A DNA stretch of 38,472 nucleotides from Dehalococcoidia bacterium (GTDB lineage: Bacteria > Chloroflexota > Dehalococcoidia > GIF9 > AB-539-J10): contig SKVJ01000046.1 of NCBI GenBank assembly GCA_007129495.1, positions 1 to 38,472 of the forward strand, read 5' to 3'. The position numbers and the translations under genes are program-made. The notes below the pieces were generated by a model. That model did no database searches. It was not told the origin of the DNA and saw nothing but the letters and a program-made list of their open reading frames with translations. Of the stretch, positions 8,403-16,180 are shown in pieces (the first letter of the stretch is position 1; each line of letters begins with the position of its first letter).

Positions 8403-8776
8403 TCCTCTTCTCCCGTGTCGGCGCCTGACTCTATTTCTGTCACTCGCGCCTTTATGGTGTCGAGCTCCTGTTGCAGTGCGCCGGCCTGATTGCGCAGGTA
8501 ATCGAGTTCCTCCTCACGGGACAATGATCGGGCTCCCCATGATGCGGCGTACGAAGTATCCATTGGCATAGCAGCGCCATACCACGGATTGCCGAATCCT
8601 GGGCGACAACCCCAGGCTCTCCATCCGAAACCCCTGCCCCGACCACGGCTGAATCCAAGTCCCGATCCTGGTACAGGGCTCGTGTATCCCGGGGCACCGA
8701 AACCGGCGCAGTAGCCTGCGGCACGACCCGTCATCGGGCCCATACCCACTGGTCCAGTCCTATCTCCTCCTGGCAT
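8399..8776 (-). CDS. DUF5320-family protein
   Basis: This 125-residue protein starts MPGGDRTGPVGMGPMTGRAA, the diagnostic DUF5320 N terminus. An aromatic/Gly/Arg-rich middle follows (about residues 25-70), then a charged helical tail with SREEELDYLRNQAGALQQEL that should form a coiled coil. A CCTCCTT-complement ribosome site (AAGGAGG) precedes the ATG. Proteins of this family are widespread beside NifX-like and MinD-like genes and have no assigned biochemical role. Confidence 0.88.
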   Translation of the reverse strand: MPGGDRTGPVGMGPMTGRAAGYCAGFGAPGYTSPVPGSGLGFSRGRGRGFGWRAWGCRPGFGNPWYGAAMPMDTSYAASWGARSLSREEELDYLRNQAGALQQELDTIKARVTEIESGADTGEEE

Positions 8777-8815
8777 TTCACCTTCCTCCTTGCGAACGTA
8801 TTACGTCACTACGTG

Positions 8816-9058
8816 TTACCACCAGCCCAGTGGCGCAGAGTGGTAAGGCGCTGCCCACCATCCGGCTCTCCTGCCGAATCCGGGACCGAAGCCGCGACCA
8901 CGAAAGCGTAAGCCTCGTCCTCGACCGAGACCTCGGCCGTATCCCCAGGCTGGGCCCGGGTTCATGTTGCCGGGTATGCCGAATCCGGCACAGAAACCTG
9001 CGGCACGACCCGTCATCGGGCCAATGCCCATCGGGCCGGTTCCATCACCTCTTGGCAT
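8816..9058 (-). CDS. Short DUF5320-family protein
   Basis: At 80 residues, it carries the N terminus MPRGDGTGPMGIGPMTGRAA followed by a Gly/Arg/Phe/Trp-rich sequence and no coiled-coil tail, so it is a short form of the neighbour at 8399. The identical start motif in three adjacent genes indicates local duplication. An AAGGAGGTG ribosome site precedes the ATG. It is 32 bp from the DUF134 gene, probably in one transcript. Confidence 0.85.
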   Translation of the reverse strand: MPRGDGTGPMGIGPMTGRAAGFCAGFGIPGNMNPGPAWGYGRGLGRGRGLRFRGRGFGPGFGRRAGWWAAPYHSAPLGWW

Positions 9059-9090
9059 CTCGCACCTCCTTCTTCAGTTGGTCCACTCAC

Positions 9091-9744
9091 TCACTCCGCC
9101 GGGCGCTCGGGGTCTCGGGAGGTTGTCTGATCTGTTGCTGACGCATCCATGCCTGCGTGTTCCTGAGTTTGCCTTGACGTCGCAGACGATGCATCGGCGG
9201 CTTGTGCCGCGCTTCGTCTTCTCGCTCGAGGCTTGTCCGGTTGGTGCCCCTGGCTTTGAGGACCCCCGGGACCCTGCCAGCCGTAGCCCTTTCGGGCGCG
9301 TACTCGTCCGCTGCACCATGGCGCATGAGGTACCGCCACGGGCTGTACCGCGGTTCCGCGGCACGTCGGGCAGGACACCGAATGGACCCCGGGCAATGGT
9401 CCTGGCGGAAGGTGCCACTCACTTCCATCCCGACGACAGCGAAAGCGCCCTCCGGGCAGGGCGAATACTCCTCCCTGCACCTGTATGGCCTTGCCATTCA
9501 AGAGAGCGTCGGCGATCTTCTGACGTGCAGACTTCAGGATTGTATGGAACGTCGCGCGTGATACGCGCATTTGCGTCGCACAATCCTCCTGGTGCAGCCC
9601 CTCTTCATCTTTGAGTCGAATTGCTTCGACCTCCTCTACTGCGAGAGTCACTGTCTCCAGTTGGGCCATCGGAACACCCGCTGGCTTAAAGAAAGTCGCC
9701 GTGGGAATGCTATCTACTTGACGCAGCTTCACTGGTCTTGGCAT
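9091..9744 (-). CDS. DUF134-family HTH regulator with a long variable tail
   Basis: The first about 105 residues are a DUF134 domain: the start MPRPVKLRQVDSIP, then VTLAVEEVEAIRLKDEEGL and a helix-turn-helix around QEDCATQMRVSRATFHTIL. A CxxC-type element (CPTCRG, about residue 135) follows. Typical DUF134 proteins are about 90-140 residues; the last about 80 residues here are a low-complexity Arg/Ala/Gln/Thr-rich extension with no known domain. As first gene of the DUF5320-NifX-MinD run it is the likely local regulator, possibly autoregulated from the promoter at 9780-9808. Confidence 0.9.
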   Translation of the reverse strand: MPRPVKLRQVDSIPTATFFKPAGVPMAQLETVTLAVEEVEAIRLKDEEGLHQEDCATQMRVSRATFHTILKSARQKIADALLNGKAIQVQGGVFALPGGRFRCRRDGSEWHLPPGPLPGVHSVSCPTCRGTAVQPVAVPHAPWCSGRVRARKGYGWQGPGGPQSQGHQPDKPRARRRSAAQAADASSATSRQTQEHAGMDASATDQTTSRDPERPAE

Positions 9745-9779
9745 GGCCGCCCCTCATTTACTGATTGGATTACTGACAT

Positions 9780-9808
9780 ATGCTAATAATGCGCTGCTGA
9801 TTTGTCAA
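9780..9808 (-). promoter_or_regulatory. Promoter of the DUF134-DUF5320-NifX-MinD run
   Basis: On the minus strand TTGACA (9803-9808) and TAGCAT (9780-9785) are spaced by 17 bp. Between the predicted start and the ATG at 9744 a direct repeat CAGTAA occurs twice, 12 bp apart, and could be a regulator site. The -35 box is perfect; the -10 box matches 4 of 6. Confidence 0.6.
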
Positions 9809-10029
9809 GTCCTTCATCGTTTCAAGGGTCATAAACCGGGGATGCTCAGCCATACTCTCATTCCTGGAAGGATCAACGACTGAGGAAGAAGGGTATGCGC
9901 GCTGGAGAGTGCGCGAAGAGATGTTCCCTGAGATGGCAATTTGACCGAATTCGGAGAATATCGAGAAAGTCGGGGTGCGCAGAACCGTGCGGTTCGGGCT
10001 GCATTCGGTGGATTGAGCTTCTTCCTCCG

Positions 10030-10428
10030 CTATGTTGCCGGGGGTGCATTCTGGAAGCAATAAAGCCAGAAAGCGATGTCAATCTCGGGGACGGTCCAAT
10101 AGCTTTCAAGCTTGCGAACATATGTCTCCGCAAATGACTTATGCCATTGAATAGTAATAGCTGCATCCGCAGTGACGTCCAGCAGAAGTGCCACAGCGAG
10201 TTGGCGCGTCCCCGGAGAATCGCTGCCCCAGTGAAATGAATTGGAATAGTCGCGAATCCCGCGCGAAGGACCGGGCTGAAGCACATAGGGCTTTGCTTCA
10301 CCTTCTGTCAGCGCAGAATCCAGCACCGAAACTACGAACTCGTCTTCGTGGTACGAACCTCTGTAGACTCTAGATGGACGACGGGCCTGGAGGAAATCGG
10401 GCAGACCGGATGTGCTGTCGGTACTCAT
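10030..10428 (-). CDS. DUF6166-like hypothetical protein
   Basis: This 132-residue protein has a central part reading YSNSFHWGSDSPGTRQLAVALLLDVTADA, which resembles the 'GFEWGYGGSGPAQLALALL' core of DUF6166 proteins, preceded by the short YRGSYHEDEFVVSV strand region. Function unknown; such small proteins often lie in accessory or mobile regions. I chose ATG 10426-10428 because the preceding frame is Arg-rich and out of character; the ribosome site is weak (CAGGTT). It ends about 285 bp before the DUF134 gene, which is read the same way. Confidence 0.6.
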   Translation of the reverse strand: MSTDSTSGLPDFLQARRPSRVYRGSYHEDEFVVSVLDSALTEGEAKPYVLQPGPSRGIRDYSNSFHWGSDSPGTRQLAVALLLDVTADAAITIQWHKSFAETYVRKLESYWTVPEIDIAFWLYCFQNAPPAT

Positions 10429-10490
10429 AACCTGACCAGTGTGCCACAGCATCCTGATTCTGCGCCACCGGCCTCGCATGGTACGCCTGC

Positions 10491-10518
10491 TTGACAATGG
10501 TCAAGAACGAGCTATTCT
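10491..10518 (+). promoter_or_regulatory. Promoter candidate facing the zinc-ribbon frame
   Basis: TTGACA (10491-10496) and TATTCT (10513-10518) are 16 bp apart on the plus strand, diverging from the DUF6166-like gene. Its predicted start is about 50 nt upstream of the ATG at 10577. Confidence 0.45.
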
Positions 10519-10576
10519 GACCGTCCCTGGTTTCCAGTTATGTGGATTTGGATAGAGGTGGGGGCACCTTGGACCT

Positions 10577-10850
10577 ATGACACGTTTGGCAGGGGCCGAT
10601 AGGCCATGCTCGGTTTGCTCAGGCGGCATGTTCTTCACATGCGAGTTGGAAGTCGGCACTGACCGGCAAGTTCTCGCTTGTATAGCGCTGCGGTCAAGCG
10701 TGTTGCTTTGCCGCACCGGAGGTCTGCGTGATTCGCCATCTGGAATGGGAAGAGGAAACAACAATCTTGGGTATTTCCGCCGGTATTGACGCATATTCTC
10801 CCGAAAATCGGTGCAATTACCATCGCAGGTTCCACAACAGTATGGTATAG
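10577..10850 (+). pseudogene. Zinc-ribbon protein gene with a probable frameshift
   Basis: The ATG frame reads a first knuckle CSVC-SGG (residues 11-14) and, after ELEVGTDRQVLAC, reaches Cys35 without the partner knuckle. Deleting one base at about 10686-10687 turns the following codons into C-I-A-C-G-Q, a canonical CxxCG second knuckle, and the new frame runs to a TAG at 10848-10850, immediately before the next gene. I read this as a roughly 90-residue zinc-ribbon protein disrupted by a +1 base, or a sequencing error. The uninterrupted frame without the shift ends at 10789. The upstream GAGGTG is too far (about 20 nt) to be a convincing ribosome site. Confidence 0.4.
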
Positions 10851-11132
10851 TTGACAGACGTGAACCTCAGTGATAGGTTTTCGCGCTTTCGCTTTGGTCG
10901 CTCAGGCATAAAAGATCGGAGTGGCGACGGAGAGGCGCGTGATTACCACAGTGTCGAGGAAGCGGGAAGGTGTATAGAGCCTCCCGTGACCCGGCAGGCT
11001 GTACATCAGTGGATTAAGCGGGGAGTGAATGGCACTAAGCTGGAGGCATTCCGGGTAGGACGAGCGTATCTGATCCGCCAATCAGACCTCGAATCTTTCT
11101 GTAAGGCAACCGGCAAGAAGCTGAAGTCGTAA
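10851..11132 (+). CDS. Small helix-turn-helix (excisionase-like) DNA-binding protein
   Basis: The core (about residues 30-88) reads DYHSVEEAGR...VTRQAVHQWIKRGVNG...FRVGRAYLIRQSDLESF, the pattern of a MerR-like or excisionase-type HTH that positions a wing with 'R.Y.I...DL..F'. The start is uncertain: TTG 10851 directly follows the stop of the frameshifted zinc-ribbon frame, and GTG 10860 is the next option; neither has a clear ribosome site. The first 28 residues are not conserved-looking. Excisionase-like proteins act in mobile elements or as small regulators; no integrase is nearby. Confidence 0.65.
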   Translation: MTDVNLSDRFSRFRFGRSGIKDRSGDGEARDYHSVEEAGRCIEPPVTRQAVHQWIKRGVNGTKLEAFRVGRAYLIRQSDLESFCKATGKKLKS

Positions 11133-11201
11133 TGCCCGGTGGCAGACCAAAGCAACCAACGGCCTCACAACTAACCACACGAACTGATGCAGCGGTCTGG
11201 T

Positions 11202-11230
11202 TTGACACCTGTGGTGACTGTCGATAGGCT
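11202..11230 (+). promoter_or_regulatory. Promoter placed for a leaderless transcript
   Basis: TTGACA (11202-11207) is followed after 17 bp by TAGGCT (11225-11230). The predicted transcription start coincides with the ATG at 11236, and there is no ribosome site in front of that ATG. The -10 box is weak (3 of 6). Confidence 0.4.
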
Positions 11231-11235
11231 GTGCC

Positions 11236-11685
11236 ATGAGCAAAGTACCTCGAAGCAACTCCGATGGCGATGCGGATCTTGTGCCTCCCGTGGTAAAAGG
11301 ACTTCTGGGCCCGGATGAAGAGGTGGAAGCTCGCTACGAACTCAAGAGAGCTGAGGTTTACGCCACACCGTCCCGGCTGATCATCCTTCGAGCCGGGCAA
11401 ACTGTAAGTCACGCTTATAGCCAAATCGCCGGCGTACGGGAGTTGTCACGGACTCATGCATGGCTCATCATTGGCGGCGCGGCGCTATTCGTGCTCGGTG
11501 GGACGAGCCCGGCTTTTCCGGTAGCAGGTGCTGCACTCATTCTCATTGGCGTACTCTCGCGGTCGCGTCGCCTTGAGATTCTGGTGAACGGCCTCCGAGA
11601 GCCAGTGTTGTTGGACGGGACACGCGAGGTGGTGGGACCATTGGCGCAGAAGGTTTCTGAGAAACGTGTCGGGGTCTCGACCTGA
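11236..11685 (+). CDS. Bacterial PH-domain-like membrane protein
   Basis: The 149-residue protein has a strand-rich first part (about residues 18-72: LLGPDEEVEARYELKRAEVY, then TPSRLIILRAG). Next are two close hydrophobic segments (about 76-92 and 95-110, AWLIIGGAALFVLGG and VAGAALILIGVLS) and a short basic/strand C-terminal part. This arrangement matches membrane-anchored bacterial PH (YdbT/YdbS-like) proteins of unknown function. Neighbours do not suggest a pathway. Confidence 0.55.
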   Translation: MSKVPRSNSDGDADLVPPVVKGLLGPDEEVEARYELKRAEVYATPSRLIILRAGQTVSHAYSQIAGVRELSRTHAWLIIGGAALFVLGGTSPAFPVAGAALILIGVLSRSRRLEILVNGLREPVLLDGTREVVGPLAQKVSEKRVGVST

Positions 11686-11934
11686 ACTGGAGCGCAGGAT
11701 TGATGCGGGGTACGTGCAGTTTGTTCGAGCAGCGAGCGCGCCCAACGGACTCTCGGACTTCTGAAGTGGAAAGACTGCACTGCGCTGTCAGTCATGCCAC
11801 GGAGTGAAGCACTCAGCGAGCCGGCATTACCGAAGGGGCGACAGTACGGGCCATGGCGGGCTTTGAGGGGCAATCAGTGCCTGCGGACGCACCGTGTGCC
11901 TGAACGTAGCAACAGCGATACTGCATGAGCATGG

Positions 11935-12108
11935 TTACGCAAGCATGATAACGGCAACAATGATATCGACAACCCCGACGATCGATGCGATTCGGCCGAT
12001 CAGCCCGCTCAGACTCAACCAGGCGAATGGCCTCCAAGTCTTTTCTATTCCCAGCAGTATGAGTAGTATGCCGCTGACAAGAAGCATTACGGCGGCTAGT
12101 TCTTCCAC
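11935..12108 (-). CDS. Small two-helix membrane protein (57 residues)
   Basis: GTG at 12106-12108 is preceded by a perfect AAGGAGG with 6 nt spacing. The product starts MEELAAVMLLVSGILLILLG, turns with IEKTWRPFAW, and ends with a second hydrophobic stretch (SLSGLIGRIASIVGVVDIIV). Two transmembrane helices with a short loop are predicted. I recognise no family. It lies alone between the PH-domain gene and degV, on the opposite strand to both. The strong ribosome site and clean hydrophobic pattern support a real gene. Confidence 0.7.
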   Translation of the reverse strand: MEELAAVMLLVSGILLILLGIEKTWRPFAWLSLSGLIGRIASIVGVVDIIVAVIMLA

Positions 12109-12268
12109 GCAGAACCTCCTTCAGAAGCTATAGTCGCGGCCGGTCATGGGCAGGGCTGGCATCTGAAGCAACAAACCAGACGGGTCGATGCCTGCGCATG
12201 TGCGCTTGCGGTTAAGGTAGCAGACGACCTCGTGCTCCTGAAAGATGTGTGGAGAAGGGTTGATACGA

Positions 12269-13135
12269 ATGAATAGGGTTGCGGTAGTTACTGACAGTGT
12301 GGCATGTCTCCCACCGGACCTTACTGCACTCTATGGCACTCATGTGATTCCCGTTCGAATCAACGTCGAGGGAGCGGAATACCGTGATACCTGCGAGGAA
12401 CTGCCTGCCTCGCTGATTCGCAAATTCCAGGAAACTCAGTCAATTGACACGACGCCTTGGCCTCCGGAGCACTACTGTCGCCAGTATGAAGAGATAAGCC
12501 GGGTGACTCGAGAGATAGTGCATGTGGTTGCATTCTCGCGGTTCACCTCAACCATTTCGCTGGCGAAGGCGGGTGCGGCGATGGCTCAGAGCGCTGTAGC
12601 CGGATTGCGAGTTGACGTATTTGACTCCGCCGCAACGACCAGTGCTCAAGGCTTCGTAGCGCTGGAGGCTTCCCGGGCCGCGGCCGAAGGCAAGAACATC
12701 GATGAGGTTCTACTCGTGGCCCAGAAGGTCAGAGACAGCGTAAGTGCGTTTTTCACCTTTGACACGCTCCGATATCTTGCCAGGACCGGGCGCATTCACC
12801 ATCTGGCAGGGTGGGGAGCGTCTCTTCTCAACGTAAGGCCGGTTATCGGTCTTATGCACGGCCGGGAGCGTCCCGTTGCCCTTGCAAGAACGAAGGACGC
12901 GGCTTCGCATAAGCTGTGTGAACTTGTGTGTAGCGCAGCCGCTCACGACTCACCGTTGCATGTGGCCGTAATGGAGTCCGGACAGCAGAAGGAAGCAGAA
13001 AATCTCCTCAGTGCCATCCGGCGAAGAGTCCACCCGGTCGAGTCGATGATCATTCGGGTCAGTCCGGTGACGCAGATAGTCGCCGGCCCCGGTCTACTCG
13101 GTGTCGCGTTCTATTCGCCGGATGAATTACGCTGA
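12269..13135 (+). CDS. degV: DegV-family fatty-acid-binding protein
   Basis: The 288-residue protein starts MNRVAVVTDSVACLPPDL, the DegV opening with the conserved TDS. It then shows the typical 'IPVRINVEG.EYRD' strand, SRFTSTISLA, VFDSAATTSAQGF (equivalent of D-S-...-S/T-x-G) and, in the second domain, TFDTLRYLARTGRI plus NVRPVIGLMHGR. DegV/FakB proteins bind a fatty acid and present it to FakA kinase; no FakA is in the window. I start at ATG 12269 (GGAGAAGG about 10 nt upstream); the ATG 8 codons earlier overlaps that site. Confidence 0.93.
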   Translation: MNRVAVVTDSVACLPPDLTALYGTHVIPVRINVEGAEYRDTCEELPASLIRKFQETQSIDTTPWPPEHYCRQYEEISRVTREIVHVVAFSRFTSTISLAKAGAAMAQSAVAGLRVDVFDSAATTSAQGFVALEASRAAAEGKNIDEVLLVAQKVRDSVSAFFTFDTLRYLARTGRIHHLAGWGASLLNVRPVIGLMHGRERPVALARTKDAASHKLCELVCSAAAHDSPLHVAVMESGQQKEAENLLSAIRRRVHPVESMIIRVSPVTQIVAGPGLLGVAFYSPDELR

Positions 13136-13376
13136 CGCTCCCGGGCAGAACCTACACAGTGAGTTGCATGAGGGAAGAATAAAGACTAATCTATGCGTGG
13201 TTGTGGCCTGACTGAGTTTCAATCATCTTGCTTGCCGGAAGTCGACCGGGTTTCGCCCTGTTCTTCCGCATGAAGCCGATGTCCAATCATGTCTTCAGTG
13301 TTGTCACCGCCGGAATTTGCTGCGAGGTGCGATCATCCTGATTCGGAGTGGCGCACGATAGAACAGGCACAAGATA

Positions 13377-13838
13377 ATGCGGAAAAGAGTCGTACTCTTC
13401 AGTTTATTGCCCGCCGGCATAACTTTGGGATATCTGTTCTACCTTGGATGCGCTTTAGGGTTCGCCATCTCGCGGTTCTGCGGTGGAACGGAAAGCGGTA
13501 TCCAGGGGCGAGTTCGTTCCATCATTATCCCTTTGCGCAACCACGAGATTCATCTTCACCACTGGCTGCTCTCTCTCATAGCGGCGGCCACAAGTGCAGT
13601 GCAGGGGTTTTTTCTGATAGCTCCCGCACTTTTCTATGGCCTGTTGGGTGGGCTGATTCTGCAGGGAATCCTGTGTTACGGCGACTGGCATCGGATAGTG
13701 AAGCGACGGTACTTCGCTCCCGTACTCGAGCAGTCAGAGACAACCGCTTGCCAGCTACTTTCGAAGGCGATGCCGGTCGATTTGAGGCATGCCGCTGGTG
13801 ATCTCGAGCATCAGTTCGTTATGCCGTGCCAGCAGTAA
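13377..13838 (+). CDS. Small polytopic membrane protein with His-rich motif
   Basis: This 153-residue protein is predicted to have about three membrane helices: residues 5-35 (VLFSLLPAGITLGYLFYLGC), 63-82 and 84-100 (FFLIAPALFYGLLGGLILQG). Between them lies NHEIHLHHWLLSL, a cluster of histidines at a membrane interface that could bind metal or take part in catalysis. The frame at 13289-13801 overlapping it is Ser/Arg-rich and is treated as a shadow. No clear ribosome site before the ATG. Family unknown to me. Confidence 0.6.
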   Translation: MRKRVVLFSLLPAGITLGYLFYLGCALGFAISRFCGGTESGIQGRVRSIIIPLRNHEIHLHHWLLSLIAAATSAVQGFFLIAPALFYGLLGGLILQGILCYGDWHRIVKRRYFAPVLEQSETTACQLLSKAMPVDLRHAAGDLEHQFVMPCQQ

Positions 13839-14243
13839 TCCGCTTCTGCGTACGAAGGGGATTGGACGGCCTTGCTGCGCAGCCGTACAATACAATGTGC
13901 GCAATCACATGCTTTGAATCCGGGACGGCATGTATGCGCGGTGAAGAAGAGAGAAACCTTGCGCCAATTGAAGCTCCAGCAGATGTCCTCGCCCATCAGG
14001 GCTAACCGTCTGCGTCGAACCAGGTTTCGGCCGCAGTACACAAGCGTCGTGGTTCGTGCCTGCTAGCGTTAGAGCGTTACGGCCCGCGCCATGCCATTGC
14101 CACAATTGACATCGCATCCGCTACGACTGTATTCCATGCCGTCGCCACCGGAGAGTGGAGGGCAGTATACGGTCATAACTCATAATCCGGAAGCGCCAGG
14201 CATCAAGGGATTGTGTGACAGGTAGATCATTCCTGAGGAGTAC
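13839..14243. other. Non-coding stretch before bipA
   Basis: No supported gene. A 36-codon plus frame at 13895 with several cysteines lacks a ribosome site. The only signal I can support is the bipA promoter candidate at 14106-14135. Confidence 0.45.
14106..14135 (+). promoter_or_regulatory. Promoter candidate of bipA
   Basis: TTGACA (14106-14111), an 18-bp spacer and TATTCC (14130-14135) on the plus strand, giving a leader of roughly 100 nt before the bipA ATG. Confidence 0.45.
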
Positions 14244-16085
14244 ATGAATTACAGAAATGACATTCGGAATATAGCCATCATCGCTCATGTCGACCACGGC
14301 AAGACGACTCTCGTCGATGCGCTACTCAAACAGAGTCATGTCTTCAGAGACAACCAGAAGGTGGGCGAACTGGTGATGGATCATAATGTCCTTGAACGTG
14401 AGAAGGGCATTACCATAATGGCCAAGAATACCGCTGTCTTGTACAAGGGAGTCAAGATTAACATCATAGACACACCCGGACATGCGGATTTTGGAGGAGA
14501 GGTCGAACGGGTTGTCAGCATGGCCGACGGCTGTGTCCTGCTGGTCGACTCGGTCGAGGGGCCGATGGCTCAAACCAGGTTTGTATTGCGCCACGCGTTC
14601 AATCGTGGCCTTGTGCCTATAGTCGTTATCAACAAGGTTGATCGACGAGATGCTCGGATATCCGAGGTGCTCAGATTGACCCAGGACTTGTTTCTTGACC
14701 TCGCCACGAGCGCTGAGCAGCTTGATTTTCCAGTACTGTACGCCAGCGGCAAGGAAGGCACGGTGACGGTTGAGCCAGACACGGCCGGAATAGATGTGGC
14801 GCCGCTTCTAGAAACCATCGTGTCGCGTATACCTTCGCCACGAATCGAGGATGGACCGTTCCAGATGATGGTGTCAAATCTCGACTATGACAATCACAAA
14901 GGCAGGATAGCCATCGGCCGAATCTGGAGGGGGCAGATAGCGCCCCGGGATTCTGTGGTCTGTATCGGAGCCGACGGCACAGCTACCAAATACGAGATTT
15001 CCGAGGTGCTTACGTATCTGGGCTTAACCCGCGTGGAAACCTCCGGCGCGAACGCTGGCGATATCATCGCGGTTACCGGACTGAAGGAGGTTTCCATCGG
15101 GGACACACTGTGCAGTCCGGAGGGTATTGAGGCACTGCCGCGCATTGAAGTAGGAGAACCCACTGTTGAGATGACATTTGGTGTCAATACCTCCCCATTT
15201 GCCGGCCGTGAGGGAGACTTCTCAACGACCCGACAACTGCGAAAGCGGCTCCTTAAGGAACTGGAGACAAATCTCAGCCTTCGGATTCAGGACACGGAGA
15301 ATGCCGACACATTCCTGGTGAAGGGAAGAGGAGAACTGCATCTCGCTGTGCTCATCGAGACCATGCGGCGGGAAGGTTATGAATTCGAGGTCTCGAAGCC
15401 TGAGGCCATCACCAAAGTGATTGATGGCACTTTGATGGAGCCTGTCGAGCAACTTATCATTGACACGAAGGAGAAGCACATCGGGGTACTGACCGAGATG
15501 CTTAGCAAGCGGCAGGCGGAGATGACTGACTTGCGCAGTGATCTCAATGATAACGTCCGTCTGGAGTACCATATACCAACGAAGGGACTCATCGGTTTTC
15601 GCAGCGCGTTTCTCACGGCCACCAGGGGTGACGGCATCATGAACACTCTATTCCTGGGCTATGAGCCGTGGCGCAGAGCTCTGCAATCTACTCGTAATGG
15701 TGTGCTGGTTGCATCTGAAGAGGGTAAGGCGACTACGCATGGACTGGACAATGCGCAAGGGCGTGGATCCACATTCATAGAGCCGGGCATGGTGGTGTAC
15801 GAAGGCCAGGTCGTAGGTTCTAATTCACGGCTGCAGGACATCGTAGTTAATGTCTGCAAAGAGAAGAAGAAGACTAACATGCGTTCTTCCACGGCCGATA
15901 TCGCGGTCAAGTTGCAGCCCACAGTGAAGCTTAGCCTCGAGCAGTCGATAGACTTCGTTGCCCATGACGAACTGGTCGAGGTGACGCCACAGAGCTTTCG
16001 CATCAGGAAGAAGCTGCTGAAGCAACAGCAACGATTGCGTGCTGCCGGCCGGCGGGATGATGTGGAGGAACACTCTCGAACGTAA
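14244..16085 (+). CDS. typA: Ribosome-associated GTPase BipA/TypA
   Basis: At 613 residues, full length for the family. The G-domain has [15 protein letters not shown] (G1), REKGITI (G2), [15 protein letters not shown] (G3), NKVDR (G4) and an ASG loop (G5). Domain II, the EF-G-like alpha/beta domains and the BipA-specific C-terminal domain ([17 protein letters not shown], ...[16 protein letters not shown], then [11 protein letters not shown]) follow. BipA binds the ribosome like EF-G, aids large-subunit assembly and supports growth at low temperature or under stress. The start is set by GAGGAG 3-4 nt upstream. The Lys/Gln/Arg-rich end is slightly longer than usual. Confidence 0.97.
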   Translation: MNYRNDIRNIAIIAHVDHGKTTLVDALLKQSHVFRDNQKVGELVMDHNVLEREKGITIMAKNTAVLYKGVKINIIDTPGHADFGGEVERVVSMADGCVLLVDSVEGPMAQTRFVLRHAFNRGLVPIVVINKVDRRDARISEVLRLTQDLFLDLATSAEQLDFPVLYASGKEGTVTVEPDTAGIDVAPLLETIVSRIPSPRIEDGPFQMMVSNLDYDNHKGRIAIGRIWRGQIAPRDSVVCIGADGTATKYEISEVLTYLGLTRVETSGANAGDIIAVTGLKEVSIGDTLCSPEGIEALPRIEVGEPTVEMTFGVNTSPFAGREGDFSTTRQLRKRLLKELETNLSLRIQDTENADTFLVKGRGELHLAVLIETMRREGYEFEVSKPEAITKVIDGTLMEPVEQLIIDTKEKHIGVLTEMLSKRQAEMTDLRSDLNDNVRLEYHIPTKGLIGFRSAFLTATRGDGIMNTLFLGYEPWRRALQSTRNGVLVASEEGKATTHGLDNAQGRGSTFIEPGMVVYEGQVVGSNSRLQDIVVNVCKEKKKTNMRSSTADIAVKLQPTVKLSLEQSIDFVAHDELVEVTPQSFRIRKKLLKQQQRLRAAGRRDDVEEHSRT

Positions 16086-16180
16086 CCGATTGACTGGCCG
16101 GAATCCATTGAGAGTGCTCTTGTTACAGTGGAACAACTTGGGCATAATGGTGATGAAGTCGGTCGCACAGTAGATGAGAC

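Noticed and set aside
5437-9744. Nitrogen-fixation island
   Set aside because: NifX-like domains alone are common in anaerobes; no nifHDK, nifB or nifEN is present.
13289-13801. 170-codon plus frame overlapping the small membrane protein
   Set aside because: Ser/Arg-rich with no hydrophobic pattern, while the overlapping frame at 13377 gives coherent membrane helices.
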